Assembly: GCA_002238825.1 (NCBI GenBank)
Contig: MPNC01000005.1
Coordinates: 186,001 to 250,000 of the forward strand
DNA: 64,000 bases
DNA from: SAR202 cluster bacterium bin87
GTDB taxonomy: Bacteria > Chloroflexota > Dehalococcoidia > Lucifugimonadales > UBA3495
Direction of reading: 5' to 3'
Shown: one piece after another, positions 1 through 9,507 of the stretch
How positions within the stretch are numbered: position 1 is the stretch's first letter
Layout: every line of letters starts with the position of its first letter
Translations under genes and position numbers: made by a program
Notes under the pieces: model-generated
Told to the model about the DNA's origin: nothing
Seen by the model: the letters and a program-made list of their open reading frames with translations, nothing else
The model's database searches: none

Positions 1-1
1 C

Positions 2-769
2 GCGCTGGGAACCGCCTGTATCCTGGGATTGTTCCTGGCGCTGCTGGGGTGCCAGTCGACCATGGAACCGATGCCCGCGCCGCAAGCGACGCCGTTGGCA
101 ATTGCCACGGTCACGCCTCTGCCCACACCCACGCCTTTGCCCACACCCACGAACACCATCACATCGGTGGGGAGATCATTCATCCCCACGCTGGCGCCCT
201 CCCAACCAACGGCAACGCCCGCGCCCACCGCGACCGCCGCGCCTACTCCTACGGAGGTCGCAGCAGCGATGGTGCAGCCCACCGACGGGCCGATCCGGGT
301 GGAGGCCATGCCCAGTAGGGACCACTTCCCGCCTCAACTGAAAATCACCGACGTGATCCCCGGCGGTTACAGCACGGTACCCCCGACTTCCGGACGCCAC
401 TGGGGAGCGTGGAGCGACTGCGGGTTTTACAACCACCCGTTGCCGGACGAGTTGCTGGTGCATAACCTCGAACACGGCAACATCATCGTGAGCTATAACC
501 TGGCCAGCGAAGCCGAGGTTGCGGCTTTGCGCGCGGCGGTGGAGGCAATTCCGCTGGCCCGCGAATTCGCCATCGTCCGCCGCTACCTGGCAATCCCGGA
601 AGGGATGGTGGCAATAACAACTTGGGGCGTCCTCGACCGGATGGAGGGCGTGGACCCGGCGCGCATCGCCAGGTTCTTTGAGGACTATCCCGCGAACACC
701 GGACCGGAATTCGCCAACGGGCTGCCGTGCACCACCGGCATTGATATGACGCAGTCGTCGGGCGGTTGA
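2..769 (+). CDS. DUF3105 domain lipoprotein (5' partial)
   Basis: The reading frame is open to the left edge, so the true start lies upstream. The track's TTG at 29 falls inside the signal peptide. Visible from the edge is a hydrophobic stretch ending in the lipobox LLGC, so this is probably a lipid-anchored exported protein. A long Pro/Thr-rich linker (PTPTPLPTPT-like) follows. The C-terminal half matches DUF3105 with PPTSGRHW, GFYNHPLPDE and HNLEHGNIIVSY; these conserved His residues suggest a metal or ligand site, but no function is established for the family. It is 33 nt upstream of purS and may be cotranscribed with it. Confidence 0.8.
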   Translation, partial: ALGTACILGLFLALLGCQSTMEPMPAPQATPLAIATVTPLPTPTPLPTPTNTITSVGRSFIPTLAPSQPTATPAPTATAAPTPTEVAAAMVQPTDGPIRVEAMPSRDHFPPQLKITDVIPGGYSTVPPTSGRHWGAWSDCGFYNHPLPDELLVHNLEHGNIIVSYNLASEAEVAALRAAVEAIPLAREFAIVRRYLAIPEGMVAITTWGVLDRMEGVDPARIARFFEDYPANTGPEFANGLPCTTGIDMTQSSGG

Positions 770-802
770 CCGCCAAGGCGACCGGAGAGGCAGGGCACCA
801 GC

Positions 803-1054
803 ATGTTTTTGGCACGAGTCTATGTGACCCTGAAACCCGCGGTGAACGACCCCCAGGGCCTGACGGTCATGGGCGGTCTGCACAGTCTGGGCTACGAAGC
901 CGTGGCGGACGTGCGCATCGGCAAGTATCTGGAAATCAGGGTGGACGCCGAAGACCAAGCCCGGGCCGAGAGCGACGTAGCGGGAATGTGCGACCGGTTG
1001 CTGGCAAACCCGGTCATCGAGAATTACCGGTTCACGCTGGAACCAGTCGAATAA
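803..1054 (+). CDS. purS: phosphoribosylformylglycinamidine synthase subunit PurS
   Basis: An 83-aa protein matching PurS in length and pattern: an N-terminal beta strand (ARVYVTLKPAVNDPQG), then an alternating alpha/beta domain with SLGYEAVADVRIGKYLEI. PurS bridges PurQ and PurL in the glutamine-dependent fourth step of de novo purine synthesis. The ATG is preceded by GGAGAGG about 15 nt upstream. purQ and purL are not adjacent, and the other pur genes here (purF, purM, purH) lie about 17 kb away on the other strand, so the pathway is split. A hairpin follows the stop. Confidence 0.9.
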   Translation: MFLARVYVTLKPAVNDPQGLTVMGGLHSLGYEAVADVRIGKYLEIRVDAEDQARAESDVAGMCDRLLANPVIENYRFTLEPVE

Positions 1055-1055
1055 A

Positions 1056-1085
1056 CATCGGGGCGAACGCGTGTCCGCCCCGATG
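1056..1085. terminator. Convergent terminator hairpin
   Basis: CATCGGGGCG pairs perfectly with CGCCCCGATG across a 10-nt loop, between the convergent purS and thioredoxin-like genes. On the minus strand the stem is followed by TTTATT, so it would work best for the minus-strand gene. Confidence 0.6.
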
Positions 1086-1117
1086 GCATTGGGCAGGCCT
1101 GAGGACCGAGCCGGACG

Positions 1118-1702
1118 TCAGTGCAGGTGGTCCTGCAGGAGTCCCACCAACTCGTCAACTGTGGCTTTCTGCCAGTCGCCGGCCCGGGCCGCCGTGCGGG
1201 CGCGCCGCTGGCGGCCAAAGTCCTGGTCCGAGATATCCGGCTGTTCGGAGCGGATGGCCGCCTCGATCTCGCCCTGCTCCCGGCTAGCGGTCTCCGAGCG
1301 CTCGATCCAGTGGCAGATGTACTCGTGGCCCTGGTCGTAGAACACAGCGACCGGGATCGACATGTACAGGCCCTCTTTGAGGAACTCGTTCATGATGTCG
1401 TGATTTTCGTCGCGGGGGAAGATGCGCAGCTCAACGCCGGCGGCTTCTGCTACACGGGCGAGCACCGGCAGCTCGCGAACCACGTCGCCGCACCAGTCTT
1501 CGCCGATCACCATCATGCGAGCCGGGCCGTTTTCGTGTGATGCCAACTCCTGCAGCCGGTTGGCCTGCTCGGCGCTCAGCTCCACGTTGGAGTAATACTC
1601 TTCGATCCGGGCCTTGTTGACCTTGACCGTGTCCATGTATTGATCGTAGGTCATACCCTGGGCGTAGCGCTCCTGGGTCACGACGCTGGCTTCCTGCACC
1701 AT
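1118..1702 (-). CDS. Thioredoxin-family protein with single active-site Cys
   Basis: A 194-aa thioredoxin-fold protein of the thioredoxin_9/TrxA-like group. The active-site region reads IGEDWCGDVV, so the usual CxxC is reduced to one Cys (about residue 71). The cis-Pro region SIPVAVFYDQ is present. The start at MVQEAS is chosen because GAGAGG lies 7 nt upstream, whereas the longer track start has no such site. Function is probably monothiol redox or a bacilliredoxin-like role, which is an inference. It lies 87 nt downstream of a small glutaredoxin on the same strand, so the two probably form a redox pair. Confidence 0.75.
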   Translation of the reverse strand: MVQEASVVTQERYAQGMTYDQYMDTVKVNKARIEEYYSNVELSAEQANRLQELASHENGPARMMVIGEDWCGDVVRELPVLARVAEAAGVELRIFPRDENHDIMNEFLKEGLYMSIPVAVFYDQGHEYICHWIERSETASREQGEIEAAIRSEQPDISDQDFGRQRRARTAARAGDWQKATVDELVGLLQDHLH

Positions 1703-1789
1703 GATTGCACCTCTCAAGTTGCGCGATGTCGTTATGGCTGTTGCCGAGGGAAGGATTGGGGACGGGCCACCGGCCGGTCAGCCGATTTC

Positions 1790-2005
1790 TCAACCGCGCT
1801 GCCCGCGAAACCCTGTCTCAACCTTGCCATCGGGCCACACGATGATAGGAACGGCATCCCCAAAGTCCAGAGCTTCGTCCAATGTGTCCTGGCTCTGGTC
1901 GACGCGTCGCTCCTCGTATGCAACGCCTTCACGGCGCCAGGCGGCGCGCAGGGAGTCGCATGCGGGACACACCGTCAGGGTATACACGATGGGGATATCT
2001 GCCAT
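1790..2005 (-). CDS. Small glutaredoxin-like protein
   Basis: A 71-aa protein with the dithiol motif TVCPACDSLRAAW near the N-terminus and a cis-Pro segment DAVPIIVWPDGK, as in NrdH/glutaredoxin-type proteins. The track gives a much longer ORF, but the start at MADIPI has GGGAGGC ideally spaced and the upstream extension looks unlike a real protein. A TAGAAT -10 sits about 36 nt upstream, divergent from the ABM gene promoter. It probably delivers electrons to, or deglutathionylates, targets together with the downstream thioredoxin-like protein. Confidence 0.75.
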   Translation of the reverse strand: MADIPIVYTLTVCPACDSLRAAWRREGVAYEERRVDQSQDTLDEALDFGDAVPIIVWPDGKVETGFRGQRG

Positions 2006-2040
2006 GATTGCCTCCCGGGTGGCGAGCCGACTATGGCGGC

Positions 2041-2073
2041 ATTCTACAACTTTGCGTCGGTCGCTGCTATAAT
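2041..2073. promoter_or_regulatory. Divergent promoter pair
   Basis: On the plus strand TGCTATAAT (extended -10, TATAAT at 2068-2073) lies 34 nt before the ABM gene. On the minus strand TAGAAT (2041-2046) lies upstream of the glutaredoxin. No good -35 is visible for either. Confidence 0.5.
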
Positions 2074-2107
2074 CCCCGGCGATTCGCTGCCATCGAAGGA
2101 GACGAAA

Positions 2108-2437
2108 ATGATCGCGCTGATTGTGGAAATCAACATCAAACCCGGCTTCAAGGACCAGTTCATGGCTTCCATGCTGGGGGACGCCCGGGGTTCGAACAAC
2201 GATGAGCCCGGGTGCCTGCGCTTCGACGTCCTGCAGGACAACGAAGACGAGAACAAAATCCACCTGTTCGAAGTATATGAGGACGATGCGGCGGTAGATG
2301 CCCATCGCAACGCTCCGCACTTCATCAAGTGGCGGGAGGAATGCGCGGACTGGTTCGCCACGGAGAACATCCGCAAGATTGCCACGCCGGTGTATCCGGT
2401 ACCCGAAAAGTGGGAAAAGCGGCCTCCGGTGGACTGA
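2108..2437 (+). CDS. Antibiotic biosynthesis monooxygenase (ABM) domain protein
   Basis: A 109-aa ferredoxin-like fold protein. It begins MIALIVEINIKPG and contains EPGCLRFDVLQD and FEVYEDDAAVDAHRNAPHF, the hallmark segments of ABM/LsrG/YgiN-type monooxygenases, which act on quinones, haem or small metabolites without a cofactor. The substrate cannot be told from sequence. The ATG is supported by AAGGAG 6 nt upstream, and the longer ORF in the track has no such support. A TATAAT -10 lies upstream and a strong terminator hairpin downstream, so it is probably monocistronic. Confidence 0.8.
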   Translation: MIALIVEINIKPGFKDQFMASMLGDARGSNNDEPGCLRFDVLQDNEDENKIHLFEVYEDDAAVDAHRNAPHFIKWREECADWFATENIRKIATPVYPVPEKWEKRPPVD

Positions 2438-2458
2438 GCTGGAGCATCCAGGCAAATG

Positions 2459-2489
2459 AAACGGGGCAGGCTCATCACCTGCCCCGTTT
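2459..2489. terminator. Bidirectional terminator hairpin
   Basis: A perfect 12-bp stem, AAACGGGGCAGG/CCTGCCCCGTTT, with a 7-nt loop lies between convergent genes. The A/T ends give a short T run on both strands. Confidence 0.7.
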
Positions 2490-2507
2490 GGATTCTATGC
2501 CTATGAA

Positions 2508-3833
2508 CTAATCGATCTGGCGCTGGAGGACCCGCTTGAATCCGCGCACGAAAGCGTCGACCTCGACCTCGCCCAATTCGGTTGAAACCGCGCCGACCAG
2601 GTTGGGGGCCAGCAGGAAGCCTTCGTTCAACATTCCGATGAACACCCGTCCCGCCAGCGCCTTGTCCGTGGCGGCGATGTCACGGTAGTTATGGAGCGGT
2701 CCGCTGCCGAAGTGAATGCCGAACAGGGAACCGGCTCCCGTGACCACGACGGGCTGCTCCAACTCGGCGCAGACCTGGCGGATGCCCTGTTTCAGCATCT
2801 CCGTCAGCTCGGCGAGGCGGCGGTACACGGTCGGCGTCAGCTCGTTCAGCGTCGCGACGCCGGCGGCCATGCTGATGGGGTTGGCGTTGAAGGTACCGCC
2901 GTGCGCAATGGCAGCGCCATTGACCGGGCTGTATTGCGCCATGACGTCGGACCGGCCACCGAAGGCGCCCACCGCGAACCCGCCGCCGATGATCTTGCCC
3001 AGGGCGGTCATGTCCGGGGTGACGCCGTAATACTCCTGGGCGCCGCCGGGCGCGACGCGGAAGCTGATCACCTCGTCGAATATGAGCAGCGCGCCGCTGT
3101 CGTCGGCGAAATCGCGCAGCATGGACAGGTAGGCGGGCTCCGCCGGCAACATGCCCACGGAGCCCATCACCGGCTCGACGATTACTGCAGCCAGATCGTC
3201 GCGATTTTCCTCCAGGATGTTCCGCGCAACCTCCACGTCGTTGTAGGGAACTATCACGGCCTGATCCAGAACGCCGTCAGCCAAGCCGGCGCTGGATGCC
3301 ACGGGTTCGGGATGATCGTAGGCTCCGCCGCTGGCGGGGTCGATCCTCAAGCTGACCAGGACTGCATCGTGGGTCCCGTGATAACCACCCTCGACCTTGG
3401 CGAACTTGCTGCGACCGGTGAACGCGCGAGCGGCGCGAATGGTGTTGAGAGTTGCCTCGGTGCCAGAGTTGGTGAAGCGAACCTGGTCAAACGAGGGGAT
3501 GCGTTCGCACAGCAGTTTGGCGAGTTCCACCTGGTGGCGGTTGGGCGAGTTGTAAGCCAGACCCAACTCCATCTGCTGGCGCGCAGCGTCGAGCACGGGA
3601 GCGGGGCCGTGGCCGAGGATCATGGTGGTCATCGTGTTGATGAAGTCGAGGCGCTCAACACCGTCGGCGTCAGTGACCACCGCTCCCTGCGCCGATTCGG
3701 TGAAGATCGGGTACGGGTTCCAGAAAATGGAATGCCGGCTATCGCCGTCGGGCAGGTACCGGCAGGCCTCCTCCCAGATGGCCTGGGACTTGGGCGTAGT
3801 TTCAACGTAACGGGTTATTTCATCGTAAGCCAC
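2508..3833 (-). CDS. Class III aminotransferase, GSA-aminomutase-like
   Basis: A PLP-dependent fold-type I enzyme of about 441 aa, related to glutamate-1-semialdehyde aminomutase. Visible motifs are NSGTEATLNTIRAARAFTGR (phosphate binding), LIFDEVISFR (Asp contacting the pyridine N) and TALGKIIGGGF (Schiff-base Lys). The start is GTG at VAYDEIT, preceded by GGAG 8 nt upstream; the track's 102-residue extension is spurious. An extended -10 TGCTATCCT lies about 35 nt before it. It is not called hemL because the N-terminal HemL signature (GGVNSPVRAF-like) is absent, so it may act on another amino ketone or amine. Confidence 0.8.
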   Translation of the reverse strand: MAYDEITRYVETTPKSQAIWEEACRYLPDGDSRHSIFWNPYPIFTESAQGAVVTDADGVERLDFINTMTTMILGHGPAPVLDAARQQMELGLAYNSPNRHQVELAKLLCERIPSFDQVRFTNSGTEATLNTIRAARAFTGRSKFAKVEGGYHGTHDAVLVSLRIDPASGGAYDHPEPVASSAGLADGVLDQAVIVPYNDVEVARNILEENRDDLAAVIVEPVMGSVGMLPAEPAYLSMLRDFADDSGALLIFDEVISFRVAPGGAQEYYGVTPDMTALGKIIGGGFAVGAFGGRSDVMAQYSPVNGAAIAHGGTFNANPISMAAGVATLNELTPTVYRRLAELTEMLKQGIRQVCAELEQPVVVTGAGSLFGIHFGSGPLHNYRDIAATDKALAGRVFIGMLNEGFLLAPNLVGAVSTELGEVEVDAFVRGFKRVLQRQID

Positions 3834-3996
3834 GGTACAACTCCGAATAAATTCGATGTCCTGTGCCAAGGATAGCAAAACAGGGGAACGTGCGGTGAAC
3901 ACGGCCCGGTCAACGCGCGACCAAATGCGCGCAAGTTCAGTTCGCGGAGCGGTCGTTGCGGCGTGGTCCGGGCGGCTACGGCGGAACCCAAGCGCG

Positions 3997-5403
3997 CTAA
4001 TCGTCCGCGCCGGCGGGACTGGCCGCTGCGGCAACCGGGCGGGCTTCGCCGCGGAAGTAGATGCCGCGCCAGAAGCCGCTGCCGACCACCGTTCCGACAA
4101 CCACCAGGGTGAACGCCGCGCCCGCAACCGCCATGACAAGTCCGGGCGACCAGAAGTCCGCCAGCCGTCCGTACAACAGGTTGGCGAACGCCATGCTGCC
4201 GCCCACGTGCATGGAATACACGGACGACACGCGGCCGCGAATGTCGTCGGGGACGACCGACTGGATGATGGTGTGGGTAATGGTCATGAACCCGGAAGTC
4301 CCCAGCCCCATGAGGATAGCGGCGATCATGGAAATACCGGTCTGGGCGGAGAGACCCAGCCCGATGGGGGTCAGGCTGCTGGTAAAGCCCAGGAACAGGA
4401 ACACGCGGCCCCGCGTCATGTGGCTGACGATGCCGCCCACAAAAATCGAAGAGAGCAGCGCCCCGATGCCCAGGGCAGCCATCAGCGCGTAAACGTCGTT
4501 CTCGCTGAACGTGATCCCGTCCGGGGACAACTTCTCCAGCGCCAGGGGCGGCAGCATCGACTCGAAGGACATGACCAGCACACAGTGGGCCAGGGTCATG
4601 AGAATGATGCCGAAAACCAGTGGCGTGCTGTACGTGTAAACGAACCCGGCCGCCGTGTTCGCCCAGAAACTGCGCCTGCGGTCGATGACACCAGAGGAAA
4701 CGGTGCGAATGCTCAGGGCGGCCCCCAGGGCAACCAGGTAGAAGACCGCGCAGGCCCAGAACACGATCGCCGAAGTACCTATGGTCAACGCCAGGTTTTG
4801 AATGGAGAACCCCACGCCTCCCTCGCCGAACAGCACGCTGCTGCCCACAGTGGCGGAGACGGCCAACAGGATCGCCGGACCTACCGCCCGCGAACCCTGC
4901 TGCATGGCCTCGTTGAGCGCCACGGCGTTGGGCAGCCGTTCCCGGTCCACCAGGTTGGGCGTCAGCGCCTGGGCGGCGGTCTGCTGGGTGGCGCGCAGCG
5001 TACCGTTCACGATTGCCAGCAGCAACACGTACCAGGGGTTATCTACCCCCGTCATCACCAGTAGCGCCATGATCGCCGCTTGAGTGAGCTGCAGGGCGTA
5101 GACCCACTGCAGCAGTGTCTTGCGGGTCATTTTGTCGGCAAGGTACCCGATGAAGGGAGTGGCGAAGAAGCGCGGAGACATGGCGGCGAAGGTGATCAGG
5201 CCGACCCACAGGCCCCAGGTTCCCTGCAACTCCGGGATGCTGTAGACCCACGCGCCGCGGGCGACAATGAGAGCCCAGGCGCCACTGCCGCTGGAAAGGG
5301 AGGCTACGGCGAGGAACCGGAAGTCGCGGAACACCAGCGCGGCAAGGAACCGGTAGGCTTTTTGCTGGAAGAAGTTGCGCTGCGGGGCGGGAGTCGTGGC
5401 CAT
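3997..5403 (-). CDS. MFS transporter (MFS_3/EntS-like)
   Basis: About 468 aa with roughly 12 hydrophobic segments and the loop 2-3 motif IGYLADKMTRKTLL, followed later by related segments (GGIVSHMTRGRVFLFLG). The overall order (FRDFRFLAVASLSSGSGAW at the N-terminus) fits the MFS_3 group of proton-driven exporters of siderophores or drugs; the substrate is unknown. The start MATTPAPQ has GGAG 7 nt upstream and removes an eight-residue track extension. A very good promoter lies 140 nt upstream, giving an unusually long 5' leader for this window. Confidence 0.85.
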   Translation of the reverse strand: MATTPAPQRNFFQQKAYRFLAALVFRDFRFLAVASLSSGSGAWALIVARGAWVYSIPELQGTWGLWVGLITFAAMSPRFFATPFIGYLADKMTRKTLLQWVYALQLTQAAIMALLVMTGVDNPWYVLLLAIVNGTLRATQQTAAQALTPNLVDRERLPNAVALNEAMQQGSRAVGPAILLAVSATVGSSVLFGEGGVGFSIQNLALTIGTSAIVFWACAVFYLVALGAALSIRTVSSGVIDRRRSFWANTAAGFVYTYSTPLVFGIILMTLAHCVLVMSFESMLPPLALEKLSPDGITFSENDVYALMAALGIGALLSSIFVGGIVSHMTRGRVFLFLGFTSSLTPIGLGLSAQTGISMIAAILMGLGTSGFMTITHTIIQSVVPDDIRGRVSSVYSMHVGGSMAFANLLYGRLADFWSPGLVMAVAGAAFTLVVVGTVVGSGFWRGIYFRGEARPVAAAASPAGADD

Positions 5404-5545
5404 TTCGACACTCCTGCTTGCGACCAAGACCGGGACTGACGACCCACGTGATCCGGCTACGTGCGCAGGTCAGAGACCGACTGACATCCGCTGCCAAATG
5501 CGCTGATGTCGTCTTTGCCAGTGGTCAACTAGTGACAGTTGGCGC

Positions 5546-5573
5546 ATTATAACCCACGCTTACCGGGGGTCAA
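5546..5573 (-). promoter_or_regulatory. Promoter of the MFS gene
   Basis: Minus strand TTGACC-N16-TATAAT. The start-site region carries AACT-N6-AGTT, a weak dyad that could be an operator. The rest of the interval 5574-5767 shows no gene or recognisable element. Confidence 0.7.
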
Positions 5574-5767
5574 ATCGCGGCCATCCGCGCGGGCGCATGG
5601 CGGGGGCCCTCCCGCAAAGTTCCCGGTGCGGCACGCGAGACTAACTGAGAGCCCTCGGAGGACGGTGGCGCGTGATACGCCTGCGCCGGTTGCCAGCGGT
5701 CTGCAGGCGTTGCCGACCAGGGCCGCGGCCAACGTGGGACGGACGGCCCCGAGGCAACCGAGCGGAC

Positions 5768-5785
5768 GACGACGGTCAGGTCGTC
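5768..5785 (-). terminator. Small hairpin at the minE stop codon
   Basis: GACGAC/GTCGTC with a 6-nt loop overlaps the last codon of minE. It has no T tract, so it is a weak candidate. Confidence 0.3.
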
Positions 5786-6033
5786 AATGGCCCTGATGAA
5801 GGCGCACGCGAGAGATCAGGAACAGGTCGTCGCCGTCACGCTGTATTCCGAACTCAGCGAACTCGGGGGCGACCGGGAGGTGTTCCCGTATCGTGAAAAG
5901 CATGCTGTCTCGGAGGGCGGTCAGTTGTGGCGCCGACACCTCGACGCGGTCCCGACGGATAGCCGTCTGAACTCGTTCCCGGGCGACCTGCCGCGGATTG
6001 CCGCGCCTGTGACCCCGGTTATTGCGAAAGAGA

Positions 6034-6041
<8 letters not shown>
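5784..6041 (-). CDS. minE: Cell division topological specificity factor MinE
   Basis: An 85-aa protein with the MinE order: N-terminal membrane-targeting amphipathic segment MFDLFRNN, then VARERVQTAIRRDRVEV, the MinD-contacting helix, and the dimerisation domain ending with hydrophobic strands (FGIQRDGDDLFLISRVRL). MinE displaces MinD-ATP from the membrane and drives Min oscillation. It overlaps the end of minD by 8 nt, so translation is coupled. Weak conservation in the C-terminal half keeps the call below certainty, but position and length agree. Confidence 0.85.
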
Positions 6042-6847
<806 letters not shown>

Positions 6848-6858
<11 letters not shown>

Positions 6859-7687
6859 TGGGATTGCCTCCCTGGTTGATCGAGTTGTTTTTCAGATAAG
6901 GGGCGACCTGAATGGCTCCGTTGGACACCCGGGCCAGGGTGGGACCGTTGCCATCGTTGCTTTGGCGCGCGAACGCGTCCGTGGGCCCGTCGCGATGCCA
7001 GGAGTAATCGGAGATCCGTAGCACCGGATACGCGATGGACATGGCCAGTATGGTGGCGGTGATGTCGCCGCCGGCGCCGGCGTGGGCCTGGCCGCGCAAA
7101 CCGCCAAAGACGATGATGTCTCCTTCGGCGATAACCTGAGCTCCCGGATTCACGTTGCCCAGAATGACGGCATGACCCGGGAACCGACGCGTTTCACCGG
7201 CACGCAGGTTTCCGCGCGAGATCTCTACGGCCATTCGATAAGTCTCTTCGATTTGGTCAGCAGCAGGACCGGAACCCAATCCTTGGGGCTCCTCTGCTCC
7301 ATCGAGCTCAACAGGCGGCAGTTCGTCACGGTCACTGCCCGGGACGTGGGAACCCACGATGGCCGCCTGCTGTTCCATCAACCGGGTGATGCGGAGGCGC
7401 TCCTGTTCCAGGATTTCGGATCGGCACCAGAATTGCTTGACGGACAATCCGGATTCAGACTCGATGACCTTGCGGATGCGGTCCTGATCGCGGTCGCTCA
7501 GGAGGCGGGCGCCAATATTGGCGATTACTTCGCCGCCGGAATAGAGGTGCCGGTTCCGGCCCAAGTGCTCACGCAGAGCCCGGCAGGCGTCGTTCAGCGG
7601 CGCGTGGTCGTCGATTTCGAAGTTGACCAACGCGCCCCGGCCGGACACCCTGACCAAATCATGGGTTTCTGTGAAATCGGTCAACAT
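6848..7687 (-). CDS. minC: Septum formation inhibitor MinC
   Basis: About 280 aa. The C-terminal half is the right-handed beta-helix of MinC (GETRRFPGHAVILGNVNPGAQVIAEGDIIVFGGLRGQAHAG), which binds MinD and inhibits FtsZ lateral interactions. The N-terminal part is a variable FtsZ-binding domain with a linker. The track start is a GTG at 7693; the ATG two codons later is preferred. Either way, a TATAAC -10 ends only 8 nt before the ATG, so the transcript may be leaderless. It is the first gene of minCDE. Confidence 0.9.
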
Positions 7688-7695
7688 CGCCACCA

Positions 7696-7701
7696 GTTAT
7701 A
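7696..7701 (-). promoter_or_regulatory. -10 box of minCDE (leaderless candidate)
   Basis: TGCTATAAC (extended -10) lies 8 nt before the minC ATG, with no Shine-Dalgarno between. No -35 is recognisable. Confidence 0.45.
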
Positions 7702-7798
7702 GCAATTGGCGGCCGGCGGAAGCCTTGGGGCAGATGTGCGAGTTTGGTCGAATTCAAGAACGGCCGCTCTCGCGTCGGGTCGGCGTCCTGGCCGCGGG

Positions 7799-8203
7799 CT
7801 ACGGACCGGCGTCGTGCGGTTCAGGCAGGCGAGCAATGGATTGGTCGGTCAAACCCAGCCAGTTGGCGTCCGGATCCTCAATCGCGGCGAAGGTTCCCCA
7901 CGGCAACTCCGCAGGCGGCATGGCGATTCTGACGCCCCGCGTCTCCAGACTGGCGACCGTGCCGGCAACGTCGGCGCAATGGAAAACCAACGACGGCTTG
8001 CGCTCCGCCCAGTCAGACATCAGGTCTCGCGGATAAATTACCAGACACGTTTCCGCGCCGGGCGGAGCGACTTCCACCCACTCGGCGTCGGCCCCCATTA
8101 GCATGCGTCGGCGGACCTCAAAGCCCAGGACGTTCACGTAGAAATCGACGGATGTCGCCTGGTCGGAAACATAGAGCCCGACGGTTTTGACCGGCCCAAG
8201 CAT
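7799..8203 (-). CDS. VOC-superfamily (glyoxalase/dioxygenase-like) protein
   Basis: A 134-aa protein with two beta-alpha-beta-beta-beta modules. MLGPVKTVGLYVSDQATSVDFYVNVLGFEV opens the first, and KPSLVFHCADVAGTVASLETRGV with FAAIEDPDANWLGLTD closes the second. This pattern is typical of vicinal oxygen chelate proteins such as glyoxalase, bleomycin resistance proteins and epimerases; the substrate cannot be deduced. The usual metal-binding Glu is present in AAIEDPD. Two hairpins separate it from the upstream thiolase operon. Confidence 0.8.
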   Translation of the reverse strand: MLGPVKTVGLYVSDQATSVDFYVNVLGFEVRRRMLMGADAEWVEVAPPGAETCLVIYPRDLMSDWAERKPSLVFHCADVAGTVASLETRGVRIAMPPAELPWGTFAAIEDPDANWLGLTDQSIARLPEPHDAGP

Positions 8204-8225
8204 GAAGACGTTCCCTCATCAAATC

Positions 8226-8286
8226 GGCCGGAGACCGCTTACACGGCTCCGGCCAGATCGTTGGTCAATCGCTGCTTTTGCGATTG
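8226..8286 (-). terminator. Two consecutive hairpins downstream of the thiolase operon
   Basis: CAATCGC-N7-GCGATTG (8266-8286) is followed on the minus strand by GGCCGGAG...CTCCGGCC (8226-8254), extended by an inner CCG/CGG. Together they probably end the thiolase transcript. GATTTGAT follows the second stem. Confidence 0.5.
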
Positions 8287-8319
8287 GTACGTATCGACTG
8301 CCGCCGATATCGATTGCCG

Positions 8320-9492
8320 CTAATCAGGTCGCCCGAAAATGGCCACGGAACAGGTGAACGAACCCGGACGGCCGCCTAGGTTGTGGGTGATGCCCAGATC
8401 GGCCTTCTGCAACTGCCGACCGCCGGCCTTGCCCTGCATCTGCTTGTAGACCTCGTAGATCATGCGGATGCCGCTGGCTCCGATGGGATGGCCGAAGCAC
8501 TTGAGACCGCCATCGGTGTTGACCGGCAGATCGCCCTCCAGCGAGAACGCCCCGTCGGCGACGTCGGCGCTGGCCTGACCCCGGGGGCTGAACCCCAGGT
8601 CCTCCATGATGATCAGCTCGGTGATGGTGAAGCAATCGTGCACCATCGCCATGTCGATTTCGGCGCGAGGATCGGCGATGCCAGCCTCCTCGTAAGCGGC
8701 CCGGCTGGCGCGAACCGTCTCCGGGAAATATGTAAAGTCCCAGTCGTTGCGCAGGACGCCAAATGCGCCAACCGCGAGGCCAAGGCCCTTGACCAGGATG
8801 TAGTCGTCGCGGAGGGTGCGCGCGATCTCAGGAGTGGTGATGATGGCGGCCGCGGCGCCGTCGCTAACCCCGCAGCAATCGTAGAGCCCCAGGGGCCAGG
8901 CGATCATCGGGGCATTGATTATCTGGTCCTCGCTGACCTCGCGCTGGAAGTGGGCCTTGGAGTTCAGCGTGCCGTTGTGATGGTTCTTCGAAGCGATCTG
9001 CGCCAGCGTGCGCTTGCCGTCGTCGTAGTCGATGCCATAGTGGTGGAAGTAACGGGTGGCCGCCATGGCAAATTGGGAAGGCGGCGGGGTGGGAGGCTCC
9101 ACATCGGAGCCGGGACCGCCGGCGATGGCCAGGCCGGAGAATCCGCTGTCCTTGAGTTTCTCGACGCCCATGGCCAGGACGATGTCGTACACGCCGGCGG
9201 CGACGGCATAACAGGCGTTGCGGAAGGCGTCGGTGGCGGTGGCGCAGGCGTTTTCCACCCGGGTGATGGGGATGTAGTCCAGCTTGAGGGCTTCGGCCAG
9301 AGGTTGGCCGGTGCGGAAGCTGCTGACGGTGCCGAGCCAGGCGGCCTGGATGTCACCGGATTCCAACCCCGCATCTTCATAGGCTTCATACGCGGCTTCG
9401 ACCATGAGGTCCGCCGACGACGCGTCCCAACGCTCGCCGAAACGGGTGCACCCCATGCCGACTACGGCGACCCGATCCCTGATTCCACTCAT
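8320..9492 (-). CDS. Thiolase-family acyltransferase (SCP2-thiolase-like)
   Basis: A 390-aa lipid-transfer-type thiolase. VENACATATDAFRNA carries the nucleophilic Cys (about residue 93), VHDCFTITEL an active-site His region, and CFGHPIGASGIR the second catalytic His. Such thiolases cleave or condense beta-ketoacyl-CoA or, with DUF35 partners, act as aldolases on side-chain acyl-CoAs. The start MSGIRD has GGAGG 9 nt upstream. It lies 15 nt after a HMGCS-like/DUF35 fusion gene, which by analogy with archaeal thiolase-HMGCS-DUF35 and steroid Ltp2-ChsH2 complexes may encode its partner. Confidence 0.87.
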   Translation of the reverse strand: MSGIRDRVAVVGMGCTRFGERWDASSADLMVEAAYEAYEDAGLESGDIQAAWLGTVSSFRTGQPLAEALKLDYIPITRVENACATATDAFRNACYAVAAGVYDIVLAMGVEKLKDSGFSGLAIAGGPGSDVEPPTPPPSQFAMAATRYFHHYGIDYDDGKRTLAQIASKNHHNGTLNSKAHFQREVSEDQIINAPMIAWPLGLYDCCGVSDGAAAAIITTPEIARTLRDDYILVKGLGLAVGAFGVLRNDWDFTYFPETVRASRAAYEEAGIADPRAEIDMAMVHDCFTITELIIMEDLGFSPRGQASADVADGAFSLEGDLPVNTDGGLKCFGHPIGASGIRMIYEVYKQMQGKAGGRQLQKADLGITHNLGGRPGSFTCSVAIFGRPD

Positions 9493-9507
9493 CGTTCTTT
9501 CCTCCAA

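Noticed and set aside
176-958. 260-codon minus-strand ORF over the DUF3105 gene
   Set aside because: Antisense shadow; the plus frame has DUF3105 motifs and a lipobox.
3856-5064. 402-codon plus-strand ORF
   Set aside because: Antisense to the MFS transporter, with a composition (Arg/Gly/His-rich) typical of shadows.
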